Below, piece by piece: positions 22,991 through 33,560 of a stretch of DNA of 64,000 bases; within the stretch, counting starts at the first letter, position 1; every line of letters begins with the position of its first letter. Under the pieces are notes generated by a model. That model did no database searches, was not told the DNA's origin, and saw only the letters and a list, made by a program, of their open reading frames with translations. The position numbers were made by a program, and so were the translations under genes. The DNA lies in NCBI GenBank assembly GCA_950106755.1, contig OX467083.1, positions 4,005,501 to 4,069,500 on the forward strand, given 5' to 3'. The DNA comes from Climacium dendroides. Taxonomy: Eukaryota > Streptophyta > Bryopsida > Hypnales > Climaciaceae.

Positions 22991-24875
22991 AATGTCTAAG
23001 TCTACTCCCAAGCAATTCAATTTTATTTTCAAAATGACTAGTGTACCCTGTGCCGTTGCCACATTCAAAAGCAAAATGAAATTAGTTTTCTAATTTTATA
23101 ACTCATAAAACTTTGTAGGTCCAAATACTATAAAACAAAGCCCGTGCACCTCTCTTCATTGAGGGCTTATTGATGATATCAAGCACACCAATGGGAGATG
23201 TGCGGTCTAGGAGATATCAACGTATTAAACAAAGATGGATGATCATCTTTTTACAAATGTCAAGTTGCTACAGATAAAATATTTCAAAAATTTACAAATA
23301 GTAGTCACTTGTTTTCGAGACAAGATGATATTTTATAGTAGTTGTTAATTTTTCAATTTTTTGACTATTGGTTTTGTAGAGTGGTTTAAGACCAAATGTC
23401 AATTAGGTTTTTCAATGATGCACTATTTTAGACTAAGTGTCTATTGTGTTCCCTTACTAGTGTATGGGTATAATGTTGCGATGTCCAAATAGTTTCAATT
23501 GTTTTTAAAATTATGGAATAGTAGAAGTCTAGTCTATTGATAAATTCAAATTTTCATTAGTTCTTGTGTACAAATGAAATTTGTATGAATGAATGTTCTA
23601 AATTTAAAGAAATAATCAATAACCATTATGGTAGAATAAAAATTATTGAGTGAGTATGTGGGTGAGTTAGCAATTATGCTAGTAGTAGCATGCAATTTGT
23701 TGCTTATAGTGTTGGATAATAGAAGGAGTGACAAATTGTTGGAGCTAGTAGAGGTAGTTATACCTCTTCCAACCCATAGACAATTCTCGGAGATTGGACA
23801 TGTGGTGCTCTTTATGTGTTTGTCTGTGTTTTGCCAAATGCTCATTCTCCGAGAATTTTGAAGGGCTATTCTTTAAGTCTAGAGGTGAAAAAATGGGTTT
23901 GAATAAGCTTTTCCAAAAGAATTTTTTATCTTTTTGTTTTGGAATTTCACTCCTTTGTCGATTTCATCTTCCTTTTGATTGTAGCTTCATCGTTGTTGTT
24001 ATTGGAGAGCCCAATGGCTTGAAAGTTTGAGGTAGTAGCAGTTCAATACATAGTTACTTTCTAGGAATTACGCTCCTTCAATTTAATGCAAATATGTTCA
24101 AATTTGAATTAGCATGATTTCTTTTTGTACATGTTTACTATGTAATAACAATTGATCCAAAAAGATTTTTGTTTAGAGTTTAGGGCCAAGCCTCCCAAAT
24201 GCAAGTAGCTAATTCTAATGTAGAAATTTGGAAGCATGAAATTACAAACTTTGAAATTTGTTGTCTTTTAATTGTGAAAGTGTTGTTTAGAAGTTAGTTA
24301 GAATGGTTCAAATTAATTTGGGAGGTAATCATGTTCCATAATCTTGAGCTTCTAAATTAGACAATTTAGGGTTTCATTCCATCTTAGTCAAGGAAATGGT
24401 TTAATTCCATTTAAGTCAAGGAAATGCTTTAATTCCATTTGAGGTGAAGAACAATTCAAATTGTTTTTCAATCTCTGTATTAGGATGTATAGCTTCCAAT
24501 TCAAGATTTCTAAAATAGAATATTTTAAAACAAGAGATTGCAAAACACTCTTAATCACAAACAAAAAATCATGAGATCCAAATTATCCCATTCTCCAATA
24601 TTCATGCTTCAATTGACTAAAGAAAAATCTTAAAATTATCCTAATTACCTAATCCTAAGGACTCAAGGTTAAAGTTAGCTAATCTTAAGAACATTAAGAA
24701 TTCAATGTTTAGGTTTCAATAAGTCAGAACTCAAGGTTTAGAGTATAATAATATAAATTAATGCATATATCATATTCAATTTTGTTGCATATTTTGTTCT
24801 TTGTTTTTTTCATTCTTGCGTGATTATTAATACTACTTGTTTTTCATACTTATGTAGATAGATTCTTTTTGTTCA
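22991..24875. other. AT-rich intergenic DNA with one long-loop inverted repeat
   Basis: No recognisable gene. AATTCTCGGAGA at 23,782-23,793 pairs perfectly with TCTCCGAGAATT at 23,846-23,857 (12-bp stem, 52-nt loop). It lies inside a less AT-rich patch (about 23,640-23,860) that is open on both strands for about 70-100 codons but has no domain. Confidence 0.45.
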
Positions 24876-24879
24876 CTAC

Positions 24880-25416
24880 TTCACTACTAGGGATGAATTC
24901 AAATAATTCCTTGAAGACTCCAGCAGGACAACTCCAATCCTTGCTCTTCTCAAGGACTCCAGTAAGACAATCCCGATCTTTGCAAGGCAAATAGTGGAAG
25001 TGGCCACATACTCCAATAAAGCCTCCTTCAATTTCATCCGTTGAATCAAACATTTCCAACTCCTTCCATCCCATAGAATTTGATAGTACATTGCAAGAAC
25101 CACCTTTAAAAATTGTGTATGAAACATTGACTGATGGCAGTTAGGTACAATTGTTTGAGTGGTTGGATTTGTCTAGAAACTATGAAAAATAGAAATTTGT
25201 AGGGATTAGAAATCCTAGTGGATCTATAAGGACCTCTAGACTCACCAAGAAAGTAGTCACATCTATAATTTTGTGTTCCTCAAAGCAATGAAGACAAAAG
25301 AAAGCCTAGAACAAGTAATGAGCAAGTTGAGGTATGTGGAAAAAAAACTCAAAGAGGTAGAAGACTACTCGTGGAATACAAGTAAAGGATTGACATCTTT
25401 TGATAAGATCTAAGAG
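24880..25416 (+). pseudogene. possible Ser/Pro-rich coding remnant
   Basis: From the ATG near 24,893 the plus strand reads MNSNNSLKTPAGQLQSLLFS, then RTPVRQSRSL, a stop, and a Pro/Ser-rich segment (HTPIKPPSISSVESNIS) ending near 25,141. A further 40-codon stretch near 25,290-25,410 is coiled-coil-like (ESLEQVMSKLRYVEKKLKEV). A roughly 39-bp internal duplication gives the repeated GACTCCAG word. The CACTA element inserts immediately downstream. The arrangement is reminiscent of a plant cytoskeletal or coiled-coil protein, but no domain is diagnostic. Minus-strand ORFs here (24,850-25,127) are alternatives. Confidence 0.22.
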
Positions 25417-25779
25417 AAGCACTATAAGAAAATTGTGTCTGCTTGGACATCTAGCCAAAAACGACGTATGTCCGTGACAACACGATACGTCGCAGAAGAC
25501 ATTGGGGTGTTAGGCCGAAAAAGTGAAGATTTTGCTTTGATGTCTTCGACAACATTGCTAGATTTTAGTCACAGCATATTGATGCTACGAAAAACACTGA
25601 TACAATGTAAGACATCCAGGTGGACACCAGATGTTTACAAGGATGTCCACAATAACATATTTAGCCACGTCACCATCTTTGGTCAAACTTAGCTCAGAAG
25701 TTGATTTAGAATTTTGGTGCGGTCAGAGGTAAAGTGCCCAAGGTGCCCAAGGTTAAAAAGAGGACAATGGGCAGGTGGT

Positions 25780-25890
25780 GACTCCTAAAAGCTTATGTGG
25801 CATCTGACGTGGCGTGATGAGGTGGAAATTGTGTAACGTGGCATGATGATGTGGATATGGGTGATGATGTGGCATGCCACGTCAACATAC
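25780..25890. repeat. left ACGTGGC subterminal array of the CACTA element
   Basis: GACGTGGC, AACGTGGCATGATG and GATGTGGCATGCCACGTCAAC occur within about 110 bp. The same words in opposite orientation lie at 29,008-29,150 near the right end. ACGTGGC is also the core of plant ABA-responsive and G-box-type elements (established knowledge), so these arrays could bind bZIP factors as well as a transposase. Confidence 0.7.
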
Positions 25891-26594
25891 TTGGCCTATC
25901 CATGTTCTGATCTTGGATGCCTTCGTGGACGTTACAAGTGACGTATTGACGTCTACATTGACGTCACTTCTGGTGTCAACATTTTGTACTTACTACAAAT
26001 GTAACTTCAAACCACATGCTATCCACTGTGTGTTTCATTACGTCTGACTGGACGTGTAGATGTTGTGAAAGCAATTGTAAGGGTCTTCTTTGATGTCAAA
26101 ATGACTATAGATGCATGACATGACTTTATGTCCAAGGTTGAATTTGTACATGATGCACGTCTTTCCTATGTAGTACAAAATGACTTATGTGTTTACTTGG
26201 TTTAGGTTCATTTTTGGGCTATTGAAGTCTTACAATTTGTGCATGTTCAACAAACTTCATTAGGATAAAATTCCACCCTATTCATATGATGTCACTTGTA
26301 GCACCAAGCAAGACAAACTCTGCCACAAAATGCACGTTCAAGATGCACCGGGTCTACTTAGAAGATATGAACATGCTGATGGCTTTGTATTTCTCAGACG
26401 TCCTACGTGACATCAAAATGCTAGCACAGCAAACACATGTCAGTGATGTGAACACCCTATGTTTCCTCCTCAGATGCAATGTCATCGCTAACTACGACAA
26501 CATACTCTCCACCATTGTTTGCTGGTTGGCGCACCGGGTCCACGACTTGTTGTAGTGGTTGTAGGCCATCAAAGTCTCTATCATTCACCAACTG

Positions 26595-26830
26595 CACCAT
26601 ATAAGAAAACTGTGTTTTTTCTGATGTCCGGCCAAAAACGTTGTACGTCCAGGATAACATCATACGTCTGAGAAAACATTGGGATGTCACGTCGATGGAC
26701 GCTGGAAAAGCAGAGATTTTGATTTGATGTTATAGAAAGCATTGCTAAATTTCAGCCACAGTATATTGGTGCTATGAAAAACAATGATGCAATCTAAGAC
26801 ATTGTTGTGGACATCAGATGTTTTAAAAAA
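26595..26830 (+). mobile_element. second, nested CACTA left end inside the larger element
   Basis: CACCATATAAGAAAACTGTG at 26,595 and the following 230 bp are a diverged copy of 25,420-25,660: the same order of GCCAAAAACG, ACGTC words, GAAAACATTGGG, TTTGATTTGATG, TATTGGTGCTATGAAAAAC and GACATCAGATGTTT blocks. The terminal CACTA has decayed to CACCATA and no separate right end was found. This is either a nested, truncated relative or an internal duplication. Confidence 0.7.
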
Positions 26831-26839
26831 TGTCCAGAA

Positions 26840-27990
26840 AAATTTTCAAAATGTTATAAGCTATATAGATTTAATTTATATAACAATTTTATATAAATTA
26901 GATGAATGGATTTGTTATGAAAAAATGTTTACAAAATCATATCAATATTATATTATATAAAAAAATTTAATTTTAACTTAAAATTTAAATTCTAAATTTT
27001 ATTAGTTTAAAATCATAAATTTTGCATCAATATCTAATGTGGGGTGTTTTTCTAGTGTTCTTGGACTTTGAGATATTTGACATCTTAACCTTTAAAGGAC
27101 CAAGGCCTTTCTTTTGCTAGAAAACATTGAAAATTGCCATTTCTGTAGCAAAGAGTAAAAGAAATTTTAATTTTTTTCCACATCTAACTATAGGATCTTA
27201 CACCTAACAAGTAAAAAAAATTGTAGAAAAAAATTCAGAATTTTTGACCACATAGATTTAAAGTGGAAAAAACAAGTTTTTTAGCGCATTGAGGGATTAG
27301 ATTTTTTTGACTTTGTAAAATTTTTGCACTACAGAGTTTTGAGAGTTAAATATTTGTAGTAGAGAATTGAGTTGAGAGTTCAGGGAAATAAATTAAAAAA
27401 AAAAAAAAACTTAAATTTCATTCTTAAGAAAATTGTTAAATAGAAGTACGTATGAGATAGAAGGAAAATCTAAATTATTAATAAATTTTAGATGGAATTA
27501 AAATGCACTAATCCCAATGGTGAGATTGTTCTAGCAAGTAAACTAAACCACGTAAAATTTTTATTTTGAAAAAATTGCAAAAATTGCATTCAGAAATGCA
27601 TCCAACAAGTTATTTTTTTCAAGAAGATGCTCTAATTGCCTAAAAAACAAAAATGCCCATAACTTTCTCATAACAAATCCAAATGAAATGAATCAAAGCT
27701 TTCTAGATAGACAAAAATATAATCTACAATTGAAATTCCATGTTGGATGTATTGTTGTATCATACTTTATTGAAGTTGATGTTGCAAACAACCTAGATTT
27801 AATAAATATGACTTTATCAATTAAATGTTCAAGGAGACATCCCCATATATGTTGGAAATGACATGCAAATGTTCATCATAACATCATAAACAACAAAGAA
27901 GATTTGTAGAAAATTTAGAAATTGTTGAAGCAAATGTTTAAAACAACATTGATGTGAATGTCTAATTTCATACTATAGATGTTCTTTTGA
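26840..27990. repeat. dispersed repeat family copy A (plus) and AT-rich flanks
   Basis: The block at about 27,050-27,790 shares a collinear set of words with 43,930-44,300 and 62,060-62,760 (same strand) and 40,020-40,510 (opposite strand): an ATCCCAATGGTGAGATT / CTAGCAAGTAAAC block, a GCCTAAAAAACAAAAATG-type block, CATAACTTT, and AATGAATCAAAGCTTTCTAG. All copies are AT-rich, non-coding and diverged. The class is unknown. Confidence 0.65.
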
Positions 27991-28204
27991 ATGTTTACAA
28001 TGATGTCGAAAAAAACATAACTAAGACATGTAAATGTTTTTTAAGACATCATTTTAGACATCATTTCAGACATCATTGTATTTATGTTGTTGCTCATATT
28101 TTAGTTTTGTATATTCCATATTGTTTGTCATGCCTTCTACACCCCACTAGTATAAAAGGCTTGTCTTTTCATCAATTAATAAGTAGATTTTTGAGCCATT
28201 CAAT

Positions 28205-28470
28205 ATACTTGATAAATATAGTGTATGGCATATTGTATGGTGTATTTTATATGACATGTTGTATATATATTATATTTTGTATGGTGTATTTTGTATGGCA
28301 TGTTGTATATATATTATATGGTGTATTTTGTATGGCATGTTATATATATATTGTATTTTGTATGGCATGTTGTATATATTTTGTATGGTGTATTTTGTAT
28401 GGCATATTTTATATGTTGTATTGCATATGATATACCATATATTGCATATTTTATATTGTGTACAACATAT
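28205..28470. repeat. TATGG-type low-complexity tandem block
   Basis: Repeated TTTTGTATGGTGTATTTTG and GTATGGCATGTTGTATATAT words, about 25-45 bp apart, run through 28,205-28,470. Overlapping ORFs on both strands (for example 28,256-28,558 plus, rich in Tyr, Ile and Cys) are by-products of this repeat. Confidence 0.85.
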
Positions 28471-28494
28471 TACTACATTGACAACATTAGAACG

Positions 28495-28812
28495 TCCAAT
28501 ACAATGCATACATGCGTTCCAGGAGATGTCTGAAAAAATAAGTGGACGTCGCCGCTGACATCCTACAATGCAAGAAGCCATCTGCTACCCCAATACAATG
28601 CATACATGCGTTCCAGGAGATGTCTGAAAAAATAAGTGGATGTCGCCGCTGACATCCTACAATGCAAGAAGCCATCTGCTACCCCAGCATGTAATTGTGC
28701 TGATACAATGCATACATGTGTTCCAAGAGATGTCCCAAAAAATAAGTGGACGTCGTCGCTGACATCTTACAATGCAAGAAGCCATTTGCTACCCCAACAT
28801 GTACTTGTACTG
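28495..28812. repeat. three-copy 94-110-bp tandem repeat in the CACTA right arm
   Basis: Three units start with ACAATGCATACATG at 28,501, 28,595 and 28,705. Each contains GAGATGTC, AATAAGTGGACGTCG, CTGACATC and CTACAATGCAAGAAGCCAT. The second and third units are longer by an extra block (CAACATGTA-type). Each unit carries two or three GACATC-like motifs, so the array multiplies presumed transposase-binding sites. Confidence 0.92.
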
Positions 28813-29007
28813 GCTTGTGCAAACAGACATCTCCTATGACAGGGTATGCTTTGAGAAGCACGCACGTGCAAATTCCACACGCTCAGATGGACATTTCAAT
28901 CAGCATACAACTATTTCACCTGACGTCATTTAAGACACCTGGATGTCCACAGCGATGTCTCAGAAGACATTCTAAAATGCTAGGCAGACCAAGCAAGTGG
29001 CCCTAAA

Positions 29008-29150
29008 AAACGCCACGTCAGCATCCGTGGATGCCACGTCAACATATGTGGATGCCACGTCAGCCAATCCCGTCAGCACCGACGTGCCACGTCAGCCAAT
29101 TCCATGAGCACCGATATGGCATGCCACGTCAATTACATGTCAGATGCCAC
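29008..29150. repeat. right GCCACGTCA subterminal array of the CACTA element
   Basis: GCCACGTCA occurs five times in about 115 bp, with spacing words GCATCCGTGGAT, AGCACCGA and GGCATGCCACGTCAA. It mirrors the left array at 25,780-25,890, including the shared ATGTGGCATCTGAC word in inverted form. Confidence 0.85.
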
Positions 29151-29424
29151 ATTATAGACGGACAATGGATGAAAAAAATGACACTTTGGCTTTCCCGCGC
29201 CTAGGTGGCAGCCACATGTCAACTCCTGAAGTTACCCGTTGACCGATGTCTTTTTGGACATCACGATGCTGGGCCTGCAAATCTGATGCAACGTACCATA
29301 TTTTTGGCATGTCCACAGCAGCACGTAGTGATTGGACATCAGTGCAGACATAGAACGCATCACGCGCGATGTCCGGGTGTCCAAATTGCGATGTCGCGGC
29401 AGACACAGTTTTCTTATAGTGAAG

Positions 29425-30060
29425 GTTCTTTTAATTTTTCTATTTTACTTTCAAGTGAAATGATTCATATTTGAGAGTGTGGCTATCAATATGCTATACC
29501 TTGGTGACACCGACCTTGAGGAGAATATAATGGAAATGTTATTTGGTATTTCTAGGGGGACTGGGCTCAATGACTATGTAGAGGAGGATGGACTAGACTC
29601 CTATTCTAAGGAAAAGAATTCTAATGCTGATGAAGAGCAAGATTTGGAAGATGAAATTTTTAGACAACAAAAAACACTTCCATAGCTTTCTTCTAAAGGT
29701 ATCACTTTTTGCAATGGATTTGACAAATGATTGTATAGACGTTTATGTAATGAAGTTCTAGATTGCTTTCTATCTTTGAAATCAAGTTCTAAGGTTCAAT
29801 TGTGATCATACCCATGCCATTGGTTTTAGTTGTTTTGATGACTATTCATCGTGTTCAGTATCCTCATGTTCAAATATTTTGATTGCTAAAGGTTCAAGGA
29901 GAGGTGTCACATGAAGTATCTTTTGAGCACTAAGGAAGTCACAATTTGATGCTCCTCTCCACCAACATGATGTGGCACTGTGGGCCATTCCTCCCCCACT
30001 CGCGGCAAAGGCAAGAAAAAAGATAATAGCAATAGAACGGGCTTGTGATCAATCCAAAGC
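29425..30060 (+). other. flank of the CACTA element with one unassigned ORF
   Basis: The only notable frame is 29,479-29,685 plus (68 codons, strongly acidic: DTDLEENIMEM ... ADEEQDLEDEIF). It has no recognisable domain and may be an exon or a transposon remnant. The rest, up to the foldback at 30,066, shows no feature. Confidence 0.25.
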
Positions 30061-30065
30061 ATGTA

Positions 30066-30210
30066 GGGTAATTTCATTAAAATGGTAGTATTTCTGTAGA
30101 ATGGCACTACATTCCATTAAAATATGTAAAAGATGACACAACATTCTATTAGAATGGCACACGGAGTATGAAAAATGGCAAAAAATCACCGCCATTTTAA
30201 TGAAATTGAC
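30066..30210. repeat. foldback repeat with CATTAAAATGG arms
   Basis: GGGTAATTTCATTAAAATGG at about 30,069 pairs with CCATTTTAATGAAATTGACC at about 30,190 (one base inserted). The 100-bp interior repeats diverged forms of the same words (ATTCCATTAAAAT, ATTCTATTAGAATGGC). It lies at the 3' side of the piggyBac-type relic and could be a separate MITE or part of that element's end. No target duplication could be fixed. Confidence 0.5.
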
Positions 30211-30234
30211 CATACGTACAATAGTTTCCTACTA

Positions 30235-31050
30235 CTATGCATTCGCCAAGCGATGGTTCCTTGAGGATCTTTCACATATGCCTTCTTCTAAGCAAGAGCC
30301 TTTGGTAGTCTCACACAATTGCAAATTGTAGTACCCCTTCACAAACATTGCTAGAGCAGCTAGGTCTACCATGAGTTTAACGGACGTAAAGTAATTGTTA
30401 GTGACTACAATGTGGCCTCTACCATGTAGGTGCCGCATTAATAGCATGACAACATTATACCCTGACTTAGTGCCTCTTGCATCAAATGTAGCGAGTGCTA
30501 CCTATAAAGCTGAGTCCTTGTAAATGTTGAAGTCATACACATATTTGGATGCGCATCTACCAGACACAACGCTTCAATTCCCCACTTCATCGGTTTCTTT
30601 GGAATGTACTACCTAATTGGACAGTAAGTGCCTTGTAGCTGATCATGTTTTCATCAACCATCACTTCCTAGTGCCATTTCCAGTTTGCTTGGCACTTTCC
30701 CTTAATTTCTAGCAGTAGCCAACCCATCTTGGCTAATTTATTTCTTACCATGGTCAAGTCATCTTTGTGAAAAACAGTATCATTGAAAATGTGGAGGCAC
30801 CGAGTAATATCTTTGTATCTTGATTTCGACATGGTGTTTGCTATGAATTGACAATATAGGAATAGAAACTGTTTATTCCAATGGGCTCAGTGGTTGGGCA
30901 ATTTCTTAATTCCCATCATCAAAACAATACTAAAAAAGGCATGCAATTCCATTGGACACTAGCTCCACCAAAAAGGGCCGCCCACAAGCAAGTGAATGTT
31001 TGAATCTATCTCATTGGCATATCTATTCGTTTCTTCACAAATCGTTTCCG
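30235..31050 (-). pseudogene. piggyBac-type transposase relic (DDE_Tnp_1_7)
   Basis: Collinear minus-strand segments match piggyBac-derived transposases. From about 31,046 it reads EETNRYANEID (family: EETN.YA), then an ELHAFFSIVLMMGIKKLP block (family: E..AFLG..L.MGI...P), SRYKDITRCLHIFND (RF..I.R.LHF.D), VDENMISYK with the first catalytic Asp (codon at 30,652-30,654), GIEALCLVDA, and finally GRGHIVVTNNYFTSVKLM (family G..VV.DNYFTS..L). In the last motif the catalytic Asp is Asn (codon 30,396-30,398). At least four in-frame stops and two frame changes interrupt the coding. The third catalytic Asp and the cysteine-rich C-terminus are missing; the frame ends at 30,235. Clearly inactive. Confidence 0.82.
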
Positions 31051-31740
31051 AAGTTTTTTTTGTCCAAAATCTTCCAAATAAATTTTTTTTACTTGGCATG
31101 AGTCAATATGAAAAATTTGGATTCAGTGCATGCCCCATAAAACAGACAAGGTCATGTACATACGTATGGTGCTCTATCAAACAAGTGCTATTTGCGAATG
31201 AAGCAACAAAGGTAGTGACTTCAGTGGCATTGCTTGCACGAGATGCATAGACTTCACATCCTATCATGCCGTGCTAAGAGTGTGGCACAATAGGCAACTG
31301 CATTTCACTAGTCTGTGTCAATGGACAAAATACAGTCTGGCCACTATAAGGCGGTTGGTTTGATGGATTCTCACTTCATAGATTCTTACTTCTCGTTTCT
31401 CCCAAGTCTCCCACCGGCCTCAGCAATTCACATGCTGTAGTGAGGACCAACAAAGGCTTGGCATCCCGGTCTAGCGCCCAAATCATGACTGAATGGCACT
31501 ACCCTCCGCATCATTGAAGCCTAAGATAGCGTTGCTTCTTGTGCTGCGCAAGCGGTGCATGTATAGAAGGGTTTGATGACCTAGGGCTGTCCTTTTGCTA
31601 GAAAAGTTTTCTTCCACACTATAGTATATCATCAACTGGATGATGCTTGGATTTGTCAAACCACCAAGGCACAGATAGTTTGGAAGGTTGTGGTCGCCTT
31701 GAGCAACATTTGTTGTTCTTATGATGTAAACCGTCAAGTA
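31051..31740 (-). other. upstream part of the piggyBac relic, unassigned
   Basis: The sequence leads into the transposase in the minus-strand sense and has similar, less AT-rich composition, so it probably belongs to the same element. The ORF 31,483-31,737 minus (84 codons) has no domain I recognise. Confidence 0.35.
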
Positions 31741-31799
31741 ATTGAAAATAATGATGTTTTTATTTATTAATGAAGATGCATTTAATATTTGTAGTTGTT

Positions 31800-33560
31800 T
31801 ATGTTAGGAGCTTAGTGTTAGGATTTTAGTGTTAAAATTTTGGTATTAGAGCTTATGTTAAAAACTTGATGTTAGAAGCTTAGTGTTAAAGCTTGTGTGA
31901 AAAATTTGTATTAATTGGCTTGATAGTAACCAATTAATAACCGGTTGGCTAATAGTCGATAATAGGGTTAGTGGGTTAGAGATAGGATTAGCTAATAGCT
32001 AGCCATCTTGGAGTTTGAGTGGCTACTTAAGGCAAGTTGGTCCCTTGTTTTTTTCTTGTTTTGATGTATTGAAAGGTGTAAGAAGCACTTTAGGTGCTAG
32101 CTGTACACTTGTTGTGGTTTTAATATTGAAAAAAGCATTGATTTGAGAGAATTTTGTATTGCATTTTGAATAAGTATTGGATGAATACAAGATTTTGAAT
32201 ATTTGATCTATTATGATGTCAAATTTTGGATCTAGATCTATTATAAACAAAAAGTTATGAGGCTTTTGAAGTGAAGGTGTTTCACATCCCTATCTCCTTG
32301 GGGTGCTCGAAGTACCTTAGTGAGCAAGAAGGACCTTGGGGTGACTTTTCAAACCTTGCAAGAGCCTAAGAAAAGATAAATGGATGTCTCTCGAACAAAT
32401 AAGACACAGTAACGCACTGAATTTAAAAGTTATGATGGTGTATCATACATGTTTGGAAAGACCTTAAGAATACATATTTATTTAATTGTTTAAAGAACAT
32501 GTAATTTGAACTTGTAAACTAAAAATTATGACCAATCAAAGTTGGCAATGTCCTAGTGACGTTGAGACACTTAAAAGTTAAGAGTGAGAGGTTACTAATG
32601 AATTCTTTATGGAAATATAGCATATAGTATATTGAAAAGCAAAGAACACAAGGAAGTTAGAATGACAAGCATTATAAGGTTCTAAGCTATAAGTCAAAAG
32701 TTATGGCCAAGAGAAGAGTGTGGTGAAAGCGTAATGCCTCTCCTAGTGAATTTAAATCTTTGAAGGATCATAACTTTATGATAACTTGTTCAAATGAGAC
32801 GGGTGAATAATCCATATGCATCTACTCATTGCATAGATATCTAAAATAGAATTATATGTAGAATTTAAAGCTGTAATTGCAAAGTTATGTCATTTGGAAG
32901 TTCAAGAGTCTAAACGGTAGCGTAACATCATGATTTTGGTTGGAATCGATTGGTCTTCTACAAGCAAAGTGTGTTTGGAGATTTTTTTGACTTAGGATTG
33001 GCGGGGGTCTACCGAATGCCACAGAAAGTACTATAAAAGGGGTTGGTTTCACTCCTCACTCCTTTTGGGAGCCTTGGTGAGTCCTAGTGTCTTAAGGTTG
33101 GTGATACAAGTTCACCACCAAATCCAAAGCACTATGGAACATTAGTGTAAGTGTCCCATGGCATCGGTTGAGTGGAGTCTCACTCCTTGCTAAGCCTTTT
33201 TCAATGTGTCCCGAGGTATGAATCCTGATTATTTAGTGTGGAGTTGGGATGACATTCAAAGGCGGTTAGCATTGGTGAAGAATAGTGCCTCCACCGAGTG
33301 CTTGGACATCAATGGAAGTTCCGCCCCATGTTATCAAGTAACATGCCCGGTGTCATATGTGGAGGAAAGTGTTAATAGTCTTGGGGACTGGGATTTGGTA
33401 ACATGAGTTGAAAAATGAGAACCAACATTGGGGATGTATGGTGTGTATAGTGTTAATGAGTTGAGATTCAAATGATACTGAAAGTGAAGCATGATGAGCC
33501 CATTAGAATTTATAAAGTGTTATTTGGATCGTGACAAAGTGTTTGGATTTAAAAGTAGCT
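31800..33560 (+). mobile_element. probable LTR-retrotransposon LTR-like block (solo or truncated)
   Basis: Non-coding sequence with features common in long plant LTRs. A repeated TTAGTGTTA / AGCTTAGTG word opens the block (31,803-31,900). Several 'TTATGGCCAA / CATAACTTT' words follow. A strong TATA box TATAAAAG stands at 33,032-33,039, with a GC-richer transcribed-looking stretch after it (33,060-33,420) that includes a 66-codon ORF at 33,206-33,406 with no domain. No partner LTR, primer site or target duplication was found, so the boundaries are approximate and the class is an inference. Confidence 0.33.

Larger units (their letters stand above)
25420..29421. mobile_element. 4-kb non-autonomous CACTA (En/Spm) transposon, AAG target duplication
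   Basis: The left end reads CACTATAAGAAAATTGTGTC; the right end is the complement of CACTATAAGAAAACTGTGTC, so the terminal inverted repeats are 20 bp with one mismatch and start with CACTA. AAG flanks both ends (25,417-25,419 and 29,422-29,424). The subterminal several hundred bases on both sides are packed with GACATC/GATGTC words and with ACGTGGC/GCCACGT words in inverted orientation, like the transposase-binding arrays of CACTA elements. No TNP2-like transposase is detectable; the longest ORFs are short and featureless or arise from tandem repeats. The element has absorbed a second CACTA left end (26,595), a copy of the window's dispersed repeat family (about 27,050-27,790), a TATGG-type low-complexity block and a three-unit tandem repeat. 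Confidence 0.9.

Noticed and set aside
24880..24900. CACTACTAGGGATG as a CACTA left end
   Set aside because: No matching right end or 3-bp duplication was found downstream.
28256..28581. Tyr/Cys/Ile-rich ORFs of about 100 codons
   Set aside because: They arise from the TATGG-type tandem repeat. Both strands are open and the peptides are periodic.
31330..31350. CACTATAAGGCGG as a CACTA terminus
   Set aside because: Diverges after CACTATAAG, and no partner end is present nearby.
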